Origin: an uncultured Dokdonia sp.
GTDB lineage: Bacteria > Bacteroidota > Bacteroidia > Flavobacteriales > Flavobacteriaceae
Length of the DNA: 64,000 bases
Direction of reading: 5' to 3'
Assembly: GCF_947492535.1 (NCBI RefSeq)
Contig: NZ_CANLNH010000002.1
Coordinates: 372,001 to 436,000 of the forward strand
Position numbers and translations under genes: made by a program. Shown here piece after piece: positions 16,652 to 25,317 of the stretch; position 1 is the first letter of the stretch, and each line of letters begins with the position of its first letter. The notes under the pieces are model-generated. The model saw nothing but the letters and a program-made list of their open reading frames with translations. It was not told the DNA's origin and made no database searches.

Positions 16652-17980
16652 TTAGTTTCTTTTGGCTAATTTATAATAGGTGTTATGATACTTAATGATT
16701 AGAGCGCCAGTTCTAATAAACATCCATACAACAAAAGCGATCCAAATTCCCGTAAGACCCCACCCCATATATTTACTAAGGTATATCATAGGAATAAACC
16801 CTAAAAAAGTAGCACTTAGTAAAGTGTTACGTAAATAAGCGGTTTCTCCTAAGCCTTTAAATATAGCATCTAGTGTAAAGGTGATAGAATTAAGAGGCTG
16901 CATAAGAATCACAATAAAGAAGACCGTATAAAAGATTTCAAGTACACTTTCATCTTTACTAAACAGAAGGCCTGAGGATTTATAAAATAAAAAGGCAGTA
17001 ATCATTAATAGCCCTGCAACCACTAGATTATATAGATTAAGTCGTTTCGTTAAGGTCCAGAGGTCTTTATAGCTTTTTGCTCCAAGTAATCTTCCTCCTA
17101 ATACATTACCAGCAGCACCGTATCCATCAATAAAAAAGGCTGTAAATAACCAAATATTAGCAGCAATGGTATGTGCGGCAATCGTTTCTTTTCCTAGTGC
17201 CGTGGCTTCTTTTACAGCCAGAACAATAGCAATATTTAGCGACAAGGAACGCACAAATAAATTAAGACTCATACCAATAAGTCTATTAATTTCTTTATGT
17301 AAGGGAAAGCGTAAACGCAATGAAACATCGGTCTTTATGAGCACAAAAATAAGTGCCATAATTGCCATAAAAATTTGTGAAATAAGACTTGCCCATGCAG
17401 CACCTTTAATACCCATAGGGGTTATTACATCTTCAACACCATATACAAGAACAAAGTCGAGTCCTATATTAATAAGCGCGCCAGACATAGCAACAATCAT
17501 AGGCCAAAAGGTATTTTGTAAACCTCTAAAAATACCAAAAATAGCAAACGTAAATAGGGTCAACGGGAATCCCCATACTCTGATATTATAGTACTCTAAA
17601 CTTAAGTCTAAGATCATTCCTTTTGCCTTCAGTACCCTAAAAATTTCTTCAGCAAAAAAGTAAGTGCTTCCCAAAACGATAAAACTGAGGATGATATTAA
17701 AATAGACAGCTTGCGCAGGTAAAACTTTAATATCGTCTAGTTTTCCAGCACCTAAATTTTGAGAAATAACAGCAGATATTGCACTTCGCGTTTGTCCTAA
17801 TATCCAAATGAGTGACGACAAAAAAGCGCCTACAATCCCTACAGCAGCAAGTGATTCTGTACTATAAGCATCCATGTTTCCAACAATAGCAGCATCTGTA
17901 CTAGAAAGAACAGGCTCTGCGATACCAGCAATAATAGCGGGTATTGCCAGCTGCTGAATACGCTTAAAGGAAATATTTAT
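16652..17980 (-). CDS. MATE-family efflux transporter with atypical start
   Basis: Na+ or H+-driven multidrug/toxin efflux protein. The first in-frame ATG (17875) would delete the first membrane helix. Upstream the frame stays open and conserved-looking (FKRIQQLAIPAI...EPVLSSTDAA) back to a stop at 18011-18013, with no ATG, GTG or TTG. The codon at 17980-17978, exactly where the family's start Met is expected (before N-I-S-F-K-R), is ATA. From there the protein has 442 residues, normal for MATE. So either ATA (or the nearby ATT) is used, or the gene is a recent start-loss mutant, or there is a base error. Confidence 0.75.
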   Translation of the reverse strand: MNISFKRIQQLAIPAIIAGIAEPVLSSTDAAIVGNMDAYSTESLAAVGIVGAFLSSLIWILGQTRSAISAVISQNLGAGKLDDIKVLPAQAVYFNIILSFIVLGSTYFFAEEIFRVLKAKGMILDLSLEYYNIRVWGFPLTLFTFAIFGIFRGLQNTFWPMIVAMSGALINIGLDFVLVYGVEDVITPMGIKGAAWASLISQIFMAIMALIFVLIKTDVSLRLRFPLHKEINRLIGMSLNLFVRSLSLNIAIVLAVKEATALGKETIAAHTIAANIWLFTAFFIDGYGAAGNVLGGRLLGAKSYKDLWTLTKRLNLYNLVVAGLLMITAFLFYKSSGLLFSKDESVLEIFYTVFFIVILMQPLNSITFTLDAIFKGLGETAYLRNTLLSATFLGFIPMIYLSKYMGWGLTGIWIAFVVWMFIRTGALIIKYHNTYYKLAKRN

Positions 17981-18034
17981 GGAGGAATTATCTTCGATAT
18001 GTAATACGTTTTAGTAAGTGAATTACGTGTTAGT

Positions 18035-18538
18035 CTAGGTTAAGAGAAGTTCATAACAATAAAAAGGAAATTCGCTTTGTTTAGGGAAATAAATATTGCC
18101 GAGGCGTTTGTAGCCTCTTTGCTCATAAAATCTTTGATTTCTAGGATTCTGACTAAACGTATCTAATCGTACGGAAATGGCATTATTCGCTTTCGCGAAA
18201 GCTTCCGCATATTCCATTAATTGAATGGCATACCCTTGTTTTTGAAACGATGGATGTACGGCGAGCCTATGAATGTAAAGATTCTTTTCATTTGGCGAAA
18301 GCCAATTTACAGTGGTGTACTCATCATCCATGAAGGTAGAAATGACAATTGTTCCTATAATCTGATTTTCTTTTTTTAAAAGATAGAGTTCATTACGTTT
18401 TATATCCCTTTCAAAAGCCTTTTTTGATGGATAATGCTCATTCCATTGGTAGATTCCTTTAGAGATCATAAAGGCAGCGCAAGCCTTAGTAAGCGATAGA
18501 ATTTCAGGGATTTCCGAAATTTTTGCGGGTACAATCAC
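18035..18538 (-). CDS. GNAT-family N-acetyltransferase
   Basis: 167 residues with the acetyl-CoA loop motif as VHPSFQKQGYAIQLMEYAE (about 103-121) and the late YEQRGYKRLG motif. The substrate is unknown. A palindrome copy at 18189-18202 supplies AFAKA directly after the acetyl-CoA-binding helix. The divergent universal stress gene starts 50 bp away, and its -33 box lies inside this gene's first codons. Confidence 0.88.
   Translation of the reverse strand: MIVPAKISEIPEILSLTKACAAFMISKGIYQWNEHYPSKKAFERDIKRNELYLLKKENQIIGTIVISTFMDDEYTTVNWLSPNEKNLYIHRLAVHPSFQKQGYAIQLMEYAEAFAKANNAISVRLDTFSQNPRNQRFYEQRGYKRLGNIYFPKQSEFPFYCYELLLT
18189..18202. repeat. TTTCGCGAAA palindrome (14 bp) in GNAT gene
   Basis: GCTTTCGCGAAAGC, read on the minus strand as AFAKA. 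Confidence 0.9.
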
Positions 18539-18556
18539 AGATATAGAGTATTTTTG
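18523..18556 (+). promoter_or_regulatory. Probable promoter of the universal stress protein gene
   Basis: TTG (18523-18525) and TATTTTTG (18549-18556) match the Bacteroidota -33 and -7 boxes, with 23 bp between. The ATG is 31 bp further on. Confidence 0.4.
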
Positions 18557-18587
18557 CTTTATATACAGCTAAAATAAGTCTTATTCT

Positions 18588-19382
18588 ATGAAAAATATAC
18601 TTGTTCCTATAGGTTCATCTAATGGTGCCATTACGACACTACAATATGCAATTGATCTTGCCGAAAAGATAGATGCTAATGTATATGTTATTTCTGTTTT
18701 TCAAGAGTTTTCAAGAGTTGGTGGTATGTCAAAAGTAAATACCCTACTTAAAGAAGAATCTGAAAATCGTATTGATACGGTACTTAACTCTGTAGATAAG
18801 AAGAGTGTATCTGTTATAGCACACCCTATTAAAGGAGAAATATTAGAAGGTGTAGAACGCTTTAATAAACATGTTCCAGTAGATTTAATGATACTATCAC
18901 CTCGTAGTAACTCGCAAAGAGATGAGGTGTATCTAGGAAAAACCTCTGGAAAACTTGTTAAAGACACTAATATTCCAGCACTTGTTGTTCCTGTAAATGA
19001 AGTGTTTAAAGCACCAGAAAAAATACTAATGGCATTCAAGTATGGAAAATTCTCTAAAAAGAGAATGCTAGATCCTATTTTTAAGTTCCAAAAACATTTT
19101 GATAGTAAAGTACATCTTTTACATGTTGAGACACCAGATAGCACTCCAGAAATGCTAGAAGTGAGTGGTAAACTTAAAAGAATAATATCTTCATATACCC
19201 AAACAAAAAACGCAACTACGTATCAAGGTGTTTTAGAACATTTCCAATCTCACGATCCAGATATGATTTGTGTAGTACAAAGGAAACGAGGGTTTTTCAA
19301 AAAGCTTTGGGAGACAGATGCTGTCTTGAAAAAAGATTTTTATACGACAAAACCGTTGCTTATTTTACGAGTAGAAGAGTAG
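18588..19382 (+). CDS. Universal stress protein (UspA family)
   Basis: 264 residues: an N-terminal Usp domain (MKNILVPIGSSNGA..., ending with PALVVPV about residue 140) and a second, more divergent half, the tandem form common in Flavobacteriia. Such proteins accumulate under stress or starvation; many bind ATP. The glycine motif for ATP is not clear here. Monocistronic. Confidence 0.87.
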   Translation: MKNILVPIGSSNGAITTLQYAIDLAEKIDANVYVISVFQEFSRVGGMSKVNTLLKEESENRIDTVLNSVDKKSVSVIAHPIKGEILEGVERFNKHVPVDLMILSPRSNSQRDEVYLGKTSGKLVKDTNIPALVVPVNEVFKAPEKILMAFKYGKFSKKRMLDPIFKFQKHFDSKVHLLHVETPDSTPEMLEVSGKLKRIISSYTQTKNATTYQGVLEHFQSHDPDMICVVQRKRGFFKKLWETDAVLKKDFYTTKPLLILRVEE

Positions 19383-19391
19383 TATTTATAT

Positions 19392-19423
19392 GCTTTCGCG
19401 CCTGCCTATCGGCAGATAGGAAA
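19392..19423. repeat. Nested palindromes: hairpin inserted in a TTTCGCGAAA copy
   Basis: GCTTTCGCG (19392-19400) is interrupted by CCTGCCTATCGGCAGATAGG (19401-19420, arms CCTATC/GATAGG) and followed by AAA (19421-19423). Removing the 20 bp restores TTTCGCGAAA. Confidence 0.6.
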
Positions 19424-19441
19424 TCGTATTTAGCATATGTC

Positions 19442-19515
19442 GGGGATGTAGCTCAGCTGGCTAGAGCGTTTGACTGGCAGTCAAGAGGTCGTGGGTTCGA
19501 GTCCCATCTTCTCCA
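19442..19515 (+). tRNA. tRNA-Ala (GGC)
   Basis: A 74-nt cloverleaf: acceptor GGGGATG/CTTCTCC, D-arm GCTC/GAGC, anticodon stem TTTGA/TCAAG with loop CTGGCAG (anticodon GGC after U33), T-arm GTGGG/CCCAT with loop TTCGAGT, and discriminator A. The acceptor carries the G3-U70 wobble pair that identifies alanine tRNAs; position 6-67 is a U-U mismatch. CCA is not encoded. Confidence 0.93.
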
Positions 19516-19529
19516 CATCAATTAGAAAA

Positions 19530-19550
19530 CACACGAGAGTGTGGTTTTTC
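19530..19550 (+). terminator. Terminator after tRNA-Ala
   Basis: CACAC (19530-19534), loop GAGA, GTGTG (19539-19543), then GTTTTTC. Confidence 0.7.
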
Positions 19551-19668
19551 TTTTGGAGAAAACCGAAAGGTCCCCTTTCGAGTTTTTGAAAAAACAATAC
19601 CAAGGGATGCGCTAGCATTTCTGGTTTTCTATTTGCAGTAGCGGTGTTTATGGGCCCAACGAAGTTAA

Positions 19669-19683
19669 TCCCATCTTCTCCAC
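19669..19683 (+). repeat. 15-bp direct repeat of the tRNA-Ala 3' end (possible att remnant)
   Basis: TCCCATCTTCTCCAC repeats exactly the tRNA's T-arm/acceptor end at 19502-19516, 167 bp downstream. The 150 bp between hold the terminator and no gene. Confidence 0.55.
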
Positions 19684-19734
19684 TTTTAAATATTAAACAA
19701 TGGCTTTTAAGGTTAGCATACTTAAAAGCTTTTG

Positions 19735-22458
19735 TTATTTGATAAGCTGTTCCTCAAAAACATACTCCTGACTTCCAATTTCACAGATCAATTGCGTCAA
19801 TACTTTTTCAAACTCCAGTAAGGTTTCTTTTGTGATGTCACTATCCTTCCCGAATTTAAAAGGCATAAAACCATTTTTAAGCCTCTTAAAGGATATAATA
19901 CCCGCTTTTGCAGGAAAGGTAATGCCGTTTGATTTGTAGAGCATGTAGGTGTATAAGAGTACTTGGAATGCTTTTTCATAACGGCCTTCAGGAAGTAAAA
20001 GATCAGACCATTCTTTGATGATAAGATCAGCTCTATCTACACTACCTGATTTATAATCTATAATACGAACTTCATTATTTCGTATTTCAATACGATCAGC
20101 GGTTCCTTTTAAAACGGTTGTAAAAGGTAACTGATCTTGCTGTAAAGGGGTTTGTAATTGTTGCTCTAGTTGAATAATACGTATGTCGTCTCCTTTTTGA
20201 ATACTTTGTTTTTCAAATGCTAGGAAATTAACTAAGTATCGCTGTATAACTTCATAGATAATTAAATTCTTTCCTTTAGAAAGGTTCATACTCTTAAAAA
20301 TAAGATCAAATTGTGCTTTGATCACTGGGGTTATTTTAGAGAGCATGGTATCAATATGTCCGGTAGTCAGTTTTGTATTGACATACGGTTTATATAGATA
20401 TTCTAATGCATTGTGAATAATGGTTCCCATGGTATTGGCAGCCACAATTTCTTCTACTTCATCCAACTCTTTAATACCTAATACGTATTTGTAATAAAAC
20501 TCTAATGGATTTCGTAAATACGTTCCTATTGCAGAGGGTGATAAGCCAGATGCAAATAAGCCTTTGAGACTTTCTATAACAGCAGTTGTTTTTGTGATGG
20601 ATTGTGATGGAAGCGTTGTCATAGTTACTGCTGGCGTTGCAACTTCATGACGAATAGGGTGGATTCCTTCTAATTCTAACTGTAGTATAAAACGACTCTT
20701 CTCTGTAGCCCCGACACCTTCTGTTGCTGAGGTATACACTAAATGAATGTGTTCTGATCTGTGTAATAAACGATAAAAATGATAAGCATACACGGCATCT
20801 TTCTCTTGATACGTCGGTAGGTTATGCATGTATTTTAAATCGTATGGAATATAAGAGTTGCTACTTTTCCCGGCAGGCAGAATGCCTTCATTAAGCGATG
20901 TAACAATTACATGCTTAAAATCTAGAAGTCTAGATTCTAGCATTCCCATAATCTGCAATCCTTGGTAAGGATCTCCTTGCAAATCTATAGTTTCAGAAGA
21001 GATGGTATCTCTATAGAATCGTATAAACGTAGGGATATCTTCTATATACGTATGTGTAGTATTTAATGTAGATAATTTATTAAAGGTTTTATAAAAACCA
21101 AATAGATATTCTAAGTTAAGTGCATCTTCAGAAGGATCTAATGTGTTTTTAAGGAGTTGAATGAGTGTTAAACAATTTTTTATAGCCTTTGCAGGATTGT
21201 CTTCCCAAATATCAAATAGTGTCACAATCGCTTCAGGAAGTTGTTCTGTCTTTACTATTTCTTTTAGATCTTCATTATTGATATAAATAATATTTGATTG
21301 TTGGATCGCAGTAATAATCAGTTCAGATTGACCTAAGAGAAGTTTATGTATAATAGGTTGTTGTAATAGAGTAATTACATTTTTATAATAAAACCCTTTT
21401 TGATTATGCTCTTTTTTTAGTACAAAAAAATGTTCAAACAAAGACGCTAGCGGTGTTTGTCTTAACGGAATACCCATGGTAACATTAATGTTTTTAATAT
21501 TTTTTGGGAGGGCATTAATAATAGGTAATAAAAGTGACTCGTCACCTAATACTAAAACAGTTTCATTTAGTTGTTCTTTAGAGTATGAAGAGAGTACATT
21601 TCCAATATATTTTGCAAGTTGTAATCCTTGAGTAACTTCTGTAATTGTTATTTCTTTCTGTTGGTTATAATGAGTATAAACTGTTTCGAAAGGATGTGAT
21701 TTAAAATAAGGCCAATTTTTTATATGTTCCCTCATAAATAGGGATGCCTCATGAGCTTTATTATCCATAAAATAAGCTTCAGCATCCCAATAAATTTTAG
21801 AGTTGCCAGTAGCTAAAAGTGCCTGTATAAGATGTTGTTCAGAAGTATTTAAGGCATTAAAACCTAAAAACACATGTCTTTTATCTGCATTGTTATTAAT
21901 GTAATGTTCTATATCTTCTGCAGCTTTCCTATAGATAAGTCCTTGGTGTGCTGTATTGGCTTCAAGCAGTATTGAAGTAAAATGGGTATAATAGTCAGGG
22001 AGTAGTTTCCAGAATTTAAGATAATTCTTAATGAGAGAAGTTGTGTCTTTTTCCTTAGACCAGTGATTTAAGTCTTGTATAGCACTTAGGTAATCAAAAA
22101 AAGAGGTGTGATCTACAAGATATCTGTCTATCTCATTAAAATCACTTAAAATAGTTTGTGCCCAACCATAAAAGATAGAGAAAGATTCTTTCTCCTTTGG
22201 AGGTGTTATTTTTAAATATGCTTGATATAATGCAAATATTTGATCTGTTTGTGATGCCTGTTTAAGACCAGATAAGTATTCTATAAATTCTTCAATACTA
22301 TATATTTCAGGAGAAAAAATAGATTTCTCTAAATGAATTGCAATACGATTACGAAGAAAACTTCCCGCACGTCTACTAGGAACAATAAATGCTACAGAAG
22401 AAAAATCATGTAATTCTTCTATACATTTAGTGATAACGTCTTCTATAAATGATTGCAT
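19735..22458 (-). CDS. AddB/RecB-like PD-(D/E)XK exonuclease subunit
   Basis: 907 residues. The C-terminus has a RecB-type nuclease: GTIIHNALEYLY (about 680), TADRIEIRNN and IIDYKSGSVD (about 800), then a QVLLYTYML helix. The N-terminus (SVAFIVPSRRAGSFLR) looks like a helicase fold that lost Walker A. This is the architecture of AddB, which with AddA resects double-strand breaks for RecA. The AddA-like partner is at 25318-28476, separated by an OmpA gene and kbl. I see no Fe-S cysteine set as in Bacillus AddB. Confidence 0.85.
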   Translation of the reverse strand: MQSFIEDVITKCIEELHDFSSVAFIVPSRRAGSFLRNRIAIHLEKSIFSPEIYSIEEFIEYLSGLKQASQTDQIFALYQAYLKITPPKEKESFSIFYGWAQTILSDFNEIDRYLVDHTSFFDYLSAIQDLNHWSKEKDTTSLIKNYLKFWKLLPDYYTHFTSILLEANTAHQGLIYRKAAEDIEHYINNNADKRHVFLGFNALNTSEQHLIQALLATGNSKIYWDAEAYFMDNKAHEASLFMREHIKNWPYFKSHPFETVYTHYNQQKEITITEVTQGLQLAKYIGNVLSSYSKEQLNETVLVLGDESLLLPIINALPKNIKNINVTMGIPLRQTPLASLFEHFFVLKKEHNQKGFYYKNVITLLQQPIIHKLLLGQSELIITAIQQSNIIYINNEDLKEIVKTEQLPEAIVTLFDIWEDNPAKAIKNCLTLIQLLKNTLDPSEDALNLEYLFGFYKTFNKLSTLNTTHTYIEDIPTFIRFYRDTISSETIDLQGDPYQGLQIMGMLESRLLDFKHVIVTSLNEGILPAGKSSNSYIPYDLKYMHNLPTYQEKDAVYAYHFYRLLHRSEHIHLVYTSATEGVGATEKSRFILQLELEGIHPIRHEVATPAVTMTTLPSQSITKTTAVIESLKGLFASGLSPSAIGTYLRNPLEFYYKYVLGIKELDEVEEIVAANTMGTIIHNALEYLYKPYVNTKLTTGHIDTMLSKITPVIKAQFDLIFKSMNLSKGKNLIIYEVIQRYLVNFLAFEKQSIQKGDDIRIIQLEQQLQTPLQQDQLPFTTVLKGTADRIEIRNNEVRIIDYKSGSVDRADLIIKEWSDLLLPEGRYEKAFQVLLYTYMLYKSNGITFPAKAGIISFKRLKNGFMPFKFGKDSDITKETLLEFEKVLTQLICEIGSQEYVFEEQLIK

Positions 22459-22520
22459 GTATCTAAAATAATCACTTATTCTATAAATGGAGCATTGTCC
22501 TAGAATAAATTAAGGAAAAT

Positions 22521-22550
22521 AAAAAAGCCTTGCGTTAGCAAGGCTTTTTT
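22521..22550. terminator. Intrinsic terminator after the OmpA gene
   Basis: Perfect 13-bp arms AAAAAAGCCTTGC / GCAAGGCTTTTTT (22521-22533, 22538-22550) around GTTA. It lies between the OmpA gene and the next leftward gene; its symmetry allows use in either direction. Confidence 0.92.
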
Positions 22551-22571
22551 TAATATATGTTTGTTTTTCTA

Positions 22572-23978
22572 TTACTTAAGAATAGAAAGCTGTACACGTC
22601 TGTTTTCTTGACGTCCAGCAGCAGTTTTGTTAGAAGCGATTGGTTGTGACTCTCCAAAACCTTTAGACTCTAAACGAGAAGCATCAATACCATGACTAGT
22701 TAAGTAATTTTTAACTGAAGCTGCTCTTTCGTTAGAAAGGTTTAAGTTATAAGCATCACGTCCTCTATCGTCAGTATGTCCTTCGATTAAGAAACGAGTC
22801 TTAGGATATTCTTTCATGATTTTAGCAACATTATCAAGAGTTGCATTAGATTCTGCACGAACAGTAGCCGCGTTGTAATCAAAAAGAACTGATTTGAACT
22901 GTACGTTAAGTTCGTTAAGAACTTCTACAGATACTTCAGGACATCCATTATTTGCAACAGTACCAGCAACGTCTGGACACTCATCATCTTTGTCTAATAC
23001 ACCGTCACCATCTTTATCTTGGTAAGGACATCCGTTGTTAGCACGAGGACCAGCCTCATTTGGACAACCGTCATCAGCATCTTTAATTCCATCGCTATCA
23101 GCATCTGGACATCCACCTAAAGCAGCAACACCAGCTACATTTGGACACGCATCTTTAGGATCAGGGATTCCGTCACCATCAGTATCAGGACATCCTTCAA
23201 ACTCAGCTGAACCAGCTACAGTAGGACAAGCATCTTTAGAATCTTGGATACCATCTCCGTCAGAATCAGGACATCCGTCAAATTCAGGAATACCAGCAAC
23301 TTCTGGACAAGCATCATCTTTGTCATAGATTCCGTCACCATCTGTATCTTTTCCTCCAAAAGAGAATCCTAAAGAAGCAGAATGCTGAAAGTGCTTAGGT
23401 CCTGTTTCTTCTTCAAATACATGCTTATATAAAGACTGTAATCCTACGTTAAAGTTTTCAGATAACCAGAAACGTACTCCAGCACCTCCGTTAGCAGTTC
23501 CAAATCCAGGAGTTCCTCCTGTTAATTCACTGTCTATCCAAGTATAACCAGCTCCAACCGATAAATATGGGTCAAACCAAGTAGTTCCGATAACTTCTTT
23601 AAGACTATATGAAACAGCTCCATCTACAGCATAATGTTGTAATTCACTTGAAGGAGAAGCATCACCTAATTTATCTATTCTGTTTAATGTTCCAGTTACT
23701 CCAACGATAAATCCGTCACCAACATATCTAGAAATGTTAATATAAGAAACTGAAGGAACGATGTTCCAGTGATCATTTACATTATAAAATTCTTCAAATA
23801 AGCCCCCTCTAAGTTCAAGGTTTGTTCCAGCTTGACGAGCACGGTCTCCAACCGGATAAGTGTCAATAGCATTGGCACCGACACTGATTGCCCAAGGGTT
23901 ATTTTGGTCTTGTGCATTCACCGATCCGATTACCATGATCAGAAGCGAAGCAACTAAAAATCTGCTAAGATGTTTCAT
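22572..23978 (-). CDS. OmpA-family outer membrane protein with thrombospondin type 3 repeats
   Basis: 468 residues: signal peptide (cut after SVNA, about 22), an eight-strand-type N-terminal beta-barrel (about 25-210), five or so calcium-binding type 3 repeats of the form DxDGDGxxDxxDxCP (about 212-345), and a C-terminal OmpA peptidoglycan-binding domain (IEGHTDDRGRDAYN...NRRVQLS). It links the outer membrane to the cell wall and is likely abundant, in line with its perfect promoter (24012-24042) and strong terminator. Confidence 0.95.
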   Translation of the reverse strand: MKHLSRFLVASLLIMVIGSVNAQDQNNPWAISVGANAIDTYPVGDRARQAGTNLELRGGLFEEFYNVNDHWNIVPSVSYINISRYVGDGFIVGVTGTLNRIDKLGDASPSSELQHYAVDGAVSYSLKEVIGTTWFDPYLSVGAGYTWIDSELTGGTPGFGTANGGAGVRFWLSENFNVGLQSLYKHVFEEETGPKHFQHSASLGFSFGGKDTDGDGIYDKDDACPEVAGIPEFDGCPDSDGDGIQDSKDACPTVAGSAEFEGCPDTDGDGIPDPKDACPNVAGVAALGGCPDADSDGIKDADDGCPNEAGPRANNGCPYQDKDGDGVLDKDDECPDVAGTVANNGCPEVSVEVLNELNVQFKSVLFDYNAATVRAESNATLDNVAKIMKEYPKTRFLIEGHTDDRGRDAYNLNLSNERAASVKNYLTSHGIDASRLESKGFGESQPIASNKTAAGRQENRRVQLSILK

Positions 23979-24011
23979 TGTTTATTCTTAATTTTAAGTG
24001 TTAATTAAAAG

Positions 24012-24042
24012 CAAAAGTAAGTTGTTAAAACTAATCAACAAA
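24012..24042 (-). promoter_or_regulatory. Promoter of the OmpA-family gene
   Basis: On the minus strand TTTG (24042-24039), a 19-bp spacer, and TACTTTTG (24019-24012) match both Bacteroidota sigma-A boxes. The ATG is 34 bp downstream. Confidence 0.7.
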
Positions 24043-24093
24043 GATAAAAGTACTAAAATTTTAGAAATTCCATTGACTATAGTGTAAAGTTTG

Positions 24094-25290
24094 CTAATTA
24101 ATAACGCCTAATTCTTTTCCCACTTTTGTAAATGCCTCTATTGCCTTATCAAGATGTTTTACCTCGTGAGCAGCGCTTAATTGTACACGTATACGGGCTT
24201 TATCCCTTGGTACAACAGGAAAAAAGAAACCAATAACGTAGATTCCTTCCTCTAAAAGAGCATCTGCCATTTGTTGAGAAAGTTTTGCATCATATAACAT
24301 GACAGGAACAATCGCAGAATCGCCATCTATGATATCAAATCCTGCATTTTTCATCCCATTTTTGAAATATGCTGTGTTTTTAGCCAGTTTATCACGTAAC
24401 GAGGTGTCATTTTCTAACATCTCAAAAACTTTAATAGAGGCGCCAACAATTGCTGGTGCAAGAGAATTTGAAAAAAGATAAGGTCTACTGCGTTGACGTA
24501 AGATCTCGATAACTTCTTTTTTAGCCGTTGTATATCCTCCCATAGCACCGCCTAATGCTTTCCCAAGCGTACCTGTGATGATATCAATACGTCCCATCAC
24601 TTCTTTTTCTTCAAGTGTCCCTCTTCCAGTTTCTCCAATAAACCCAGTAGCATGACACTCATCTATCATCACCAGCGCATCGTATTTGTCTGCCAAGTCA
24701 CAAATTTTATCTAGAGGAGCAACGAGTCCGTCCATAGAAAATACACCATCGGTTACAATAATTTTATGACGTGCTCCTGCTTCGTTTGCTTTTATAAGCT
24801 GTGCTTCTAAATCTTCCATATCATTATTTTGATAACGATAACGAGCTGCTTTACATAAGCGTACTCCATCTATAATAGAAGCATGGTTTAAAGAATCTGA
24901 AATAATAGCATCTTCTTTACCTAATAAGGGTTCAAATACACCTCCATTGGCATCAAATGCAGCAGCATATAGTATGGTGTCTTCTGTTCCATAAAAATGG
25001 GCAATCTTTTGCTCTAGTTCTTTATGTATGTCTTGAGTACCACAAATAAAACGTACAGAACTCATTCCAAAACCATGTGTATCCATGGCATCTTTTGCTG
25101 CTTGGATCACTTCTTTATTTGACGAGAGGCCTAAATAGTTGTTTGCACAGAAGTTAATCACTTCTTCTCCTGTAGAAATTTTAATTACCGCATCCTGTGG
25201 CGAGGTAATAATACGTTCTTTTTTATAGAGTCCAGCTTCTTTTATAGAAGCTAATTCGTTTTGTAAGTGCTCTTGTATTTTTCCGTACAT
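24094..25290 (-). CDS. kbl: Glycine C-acetyltransferase (2-amino-3-ketobutyrate CoA ligase)
   Basis: PLP enzyme that converts 2-amino-3-oxobutyrate and CoA to glycine and acetyl-CoA in threonine breakdown. The PLP lysine is in [13 protein letters not shown] and the cofactor Asp in [11 protein letters not shown] start at 25290 (MYGKIQEHL, 398 residues, same length as E. coli Kbl). The ATG at 25308 would lie inside the -7 box TACATTTG at 25306-25313. It lies between the two AddAB-like genes with no obvious functional tie; no threonine dehydrogenase gene is in the window. Confidence 0.95.
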   Translation of the reverse strand: MYGKIQEHLQNELASIKEAGLYKKERIITSPQDAVIKISTGEEVINFCANNYLGLSSNKEVIQAAKDAMDTHGFGMSSVRFICGTQDIHKELEQKIAHFYGTEDTILYAAAFDANGGVFEPLLGKEDAIISDSLNHASIIDGVRLCKAARYRYQNNDMEDLEAQLIKANEAGARHKIIVTDGVFSMDGLVAPLDKICDLADKYDALVMIDECHATGFIGETGRGTLEEKEVMGRIDIITGTLGKALGGAMGGYTTAKKEVIEILRQRSRPYLFSNSLAPAIVGASIKVFEMLENDTSLRDKLAKNTAYFKNGMKNAGFDIIDGDSAIVPVMLYDAKLSQQMADALLEEGIYVIGFFFPVVPRDKARIRVQLSAAHEVKHLDKAIEAFTKVGKELGVIN

Positions 25291-25305
25291 GGTTTTAGTT
25301 TTTTG

Positions 25306-25313
25306 CAAATGTA
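25306..25313 (-). promoter_or_regulatory. -7 box for kbl
   Basis: TACATTTG on the minus strand, 15 bp before the kbl ATG at 25290. It overlaps the end of the helicase gene upstream. No clear -33 box. Confidence 0.4.
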
Positions 25314-25317
25314 TATA

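Noticed and set aside
19268-19525. 85-codon frame across the tRNA-Ala gene
   Set aside because: It overlaps the stress-protein gene and the tRNA, and its tail is translated tRNA.
22960-23340. Short repeats in the OmpA gene as a CRISPR or DNA satellite
   Set aside because: They are the coding repeats of thrombospondin type 3 calcium-binding motifs, differing at codon level.
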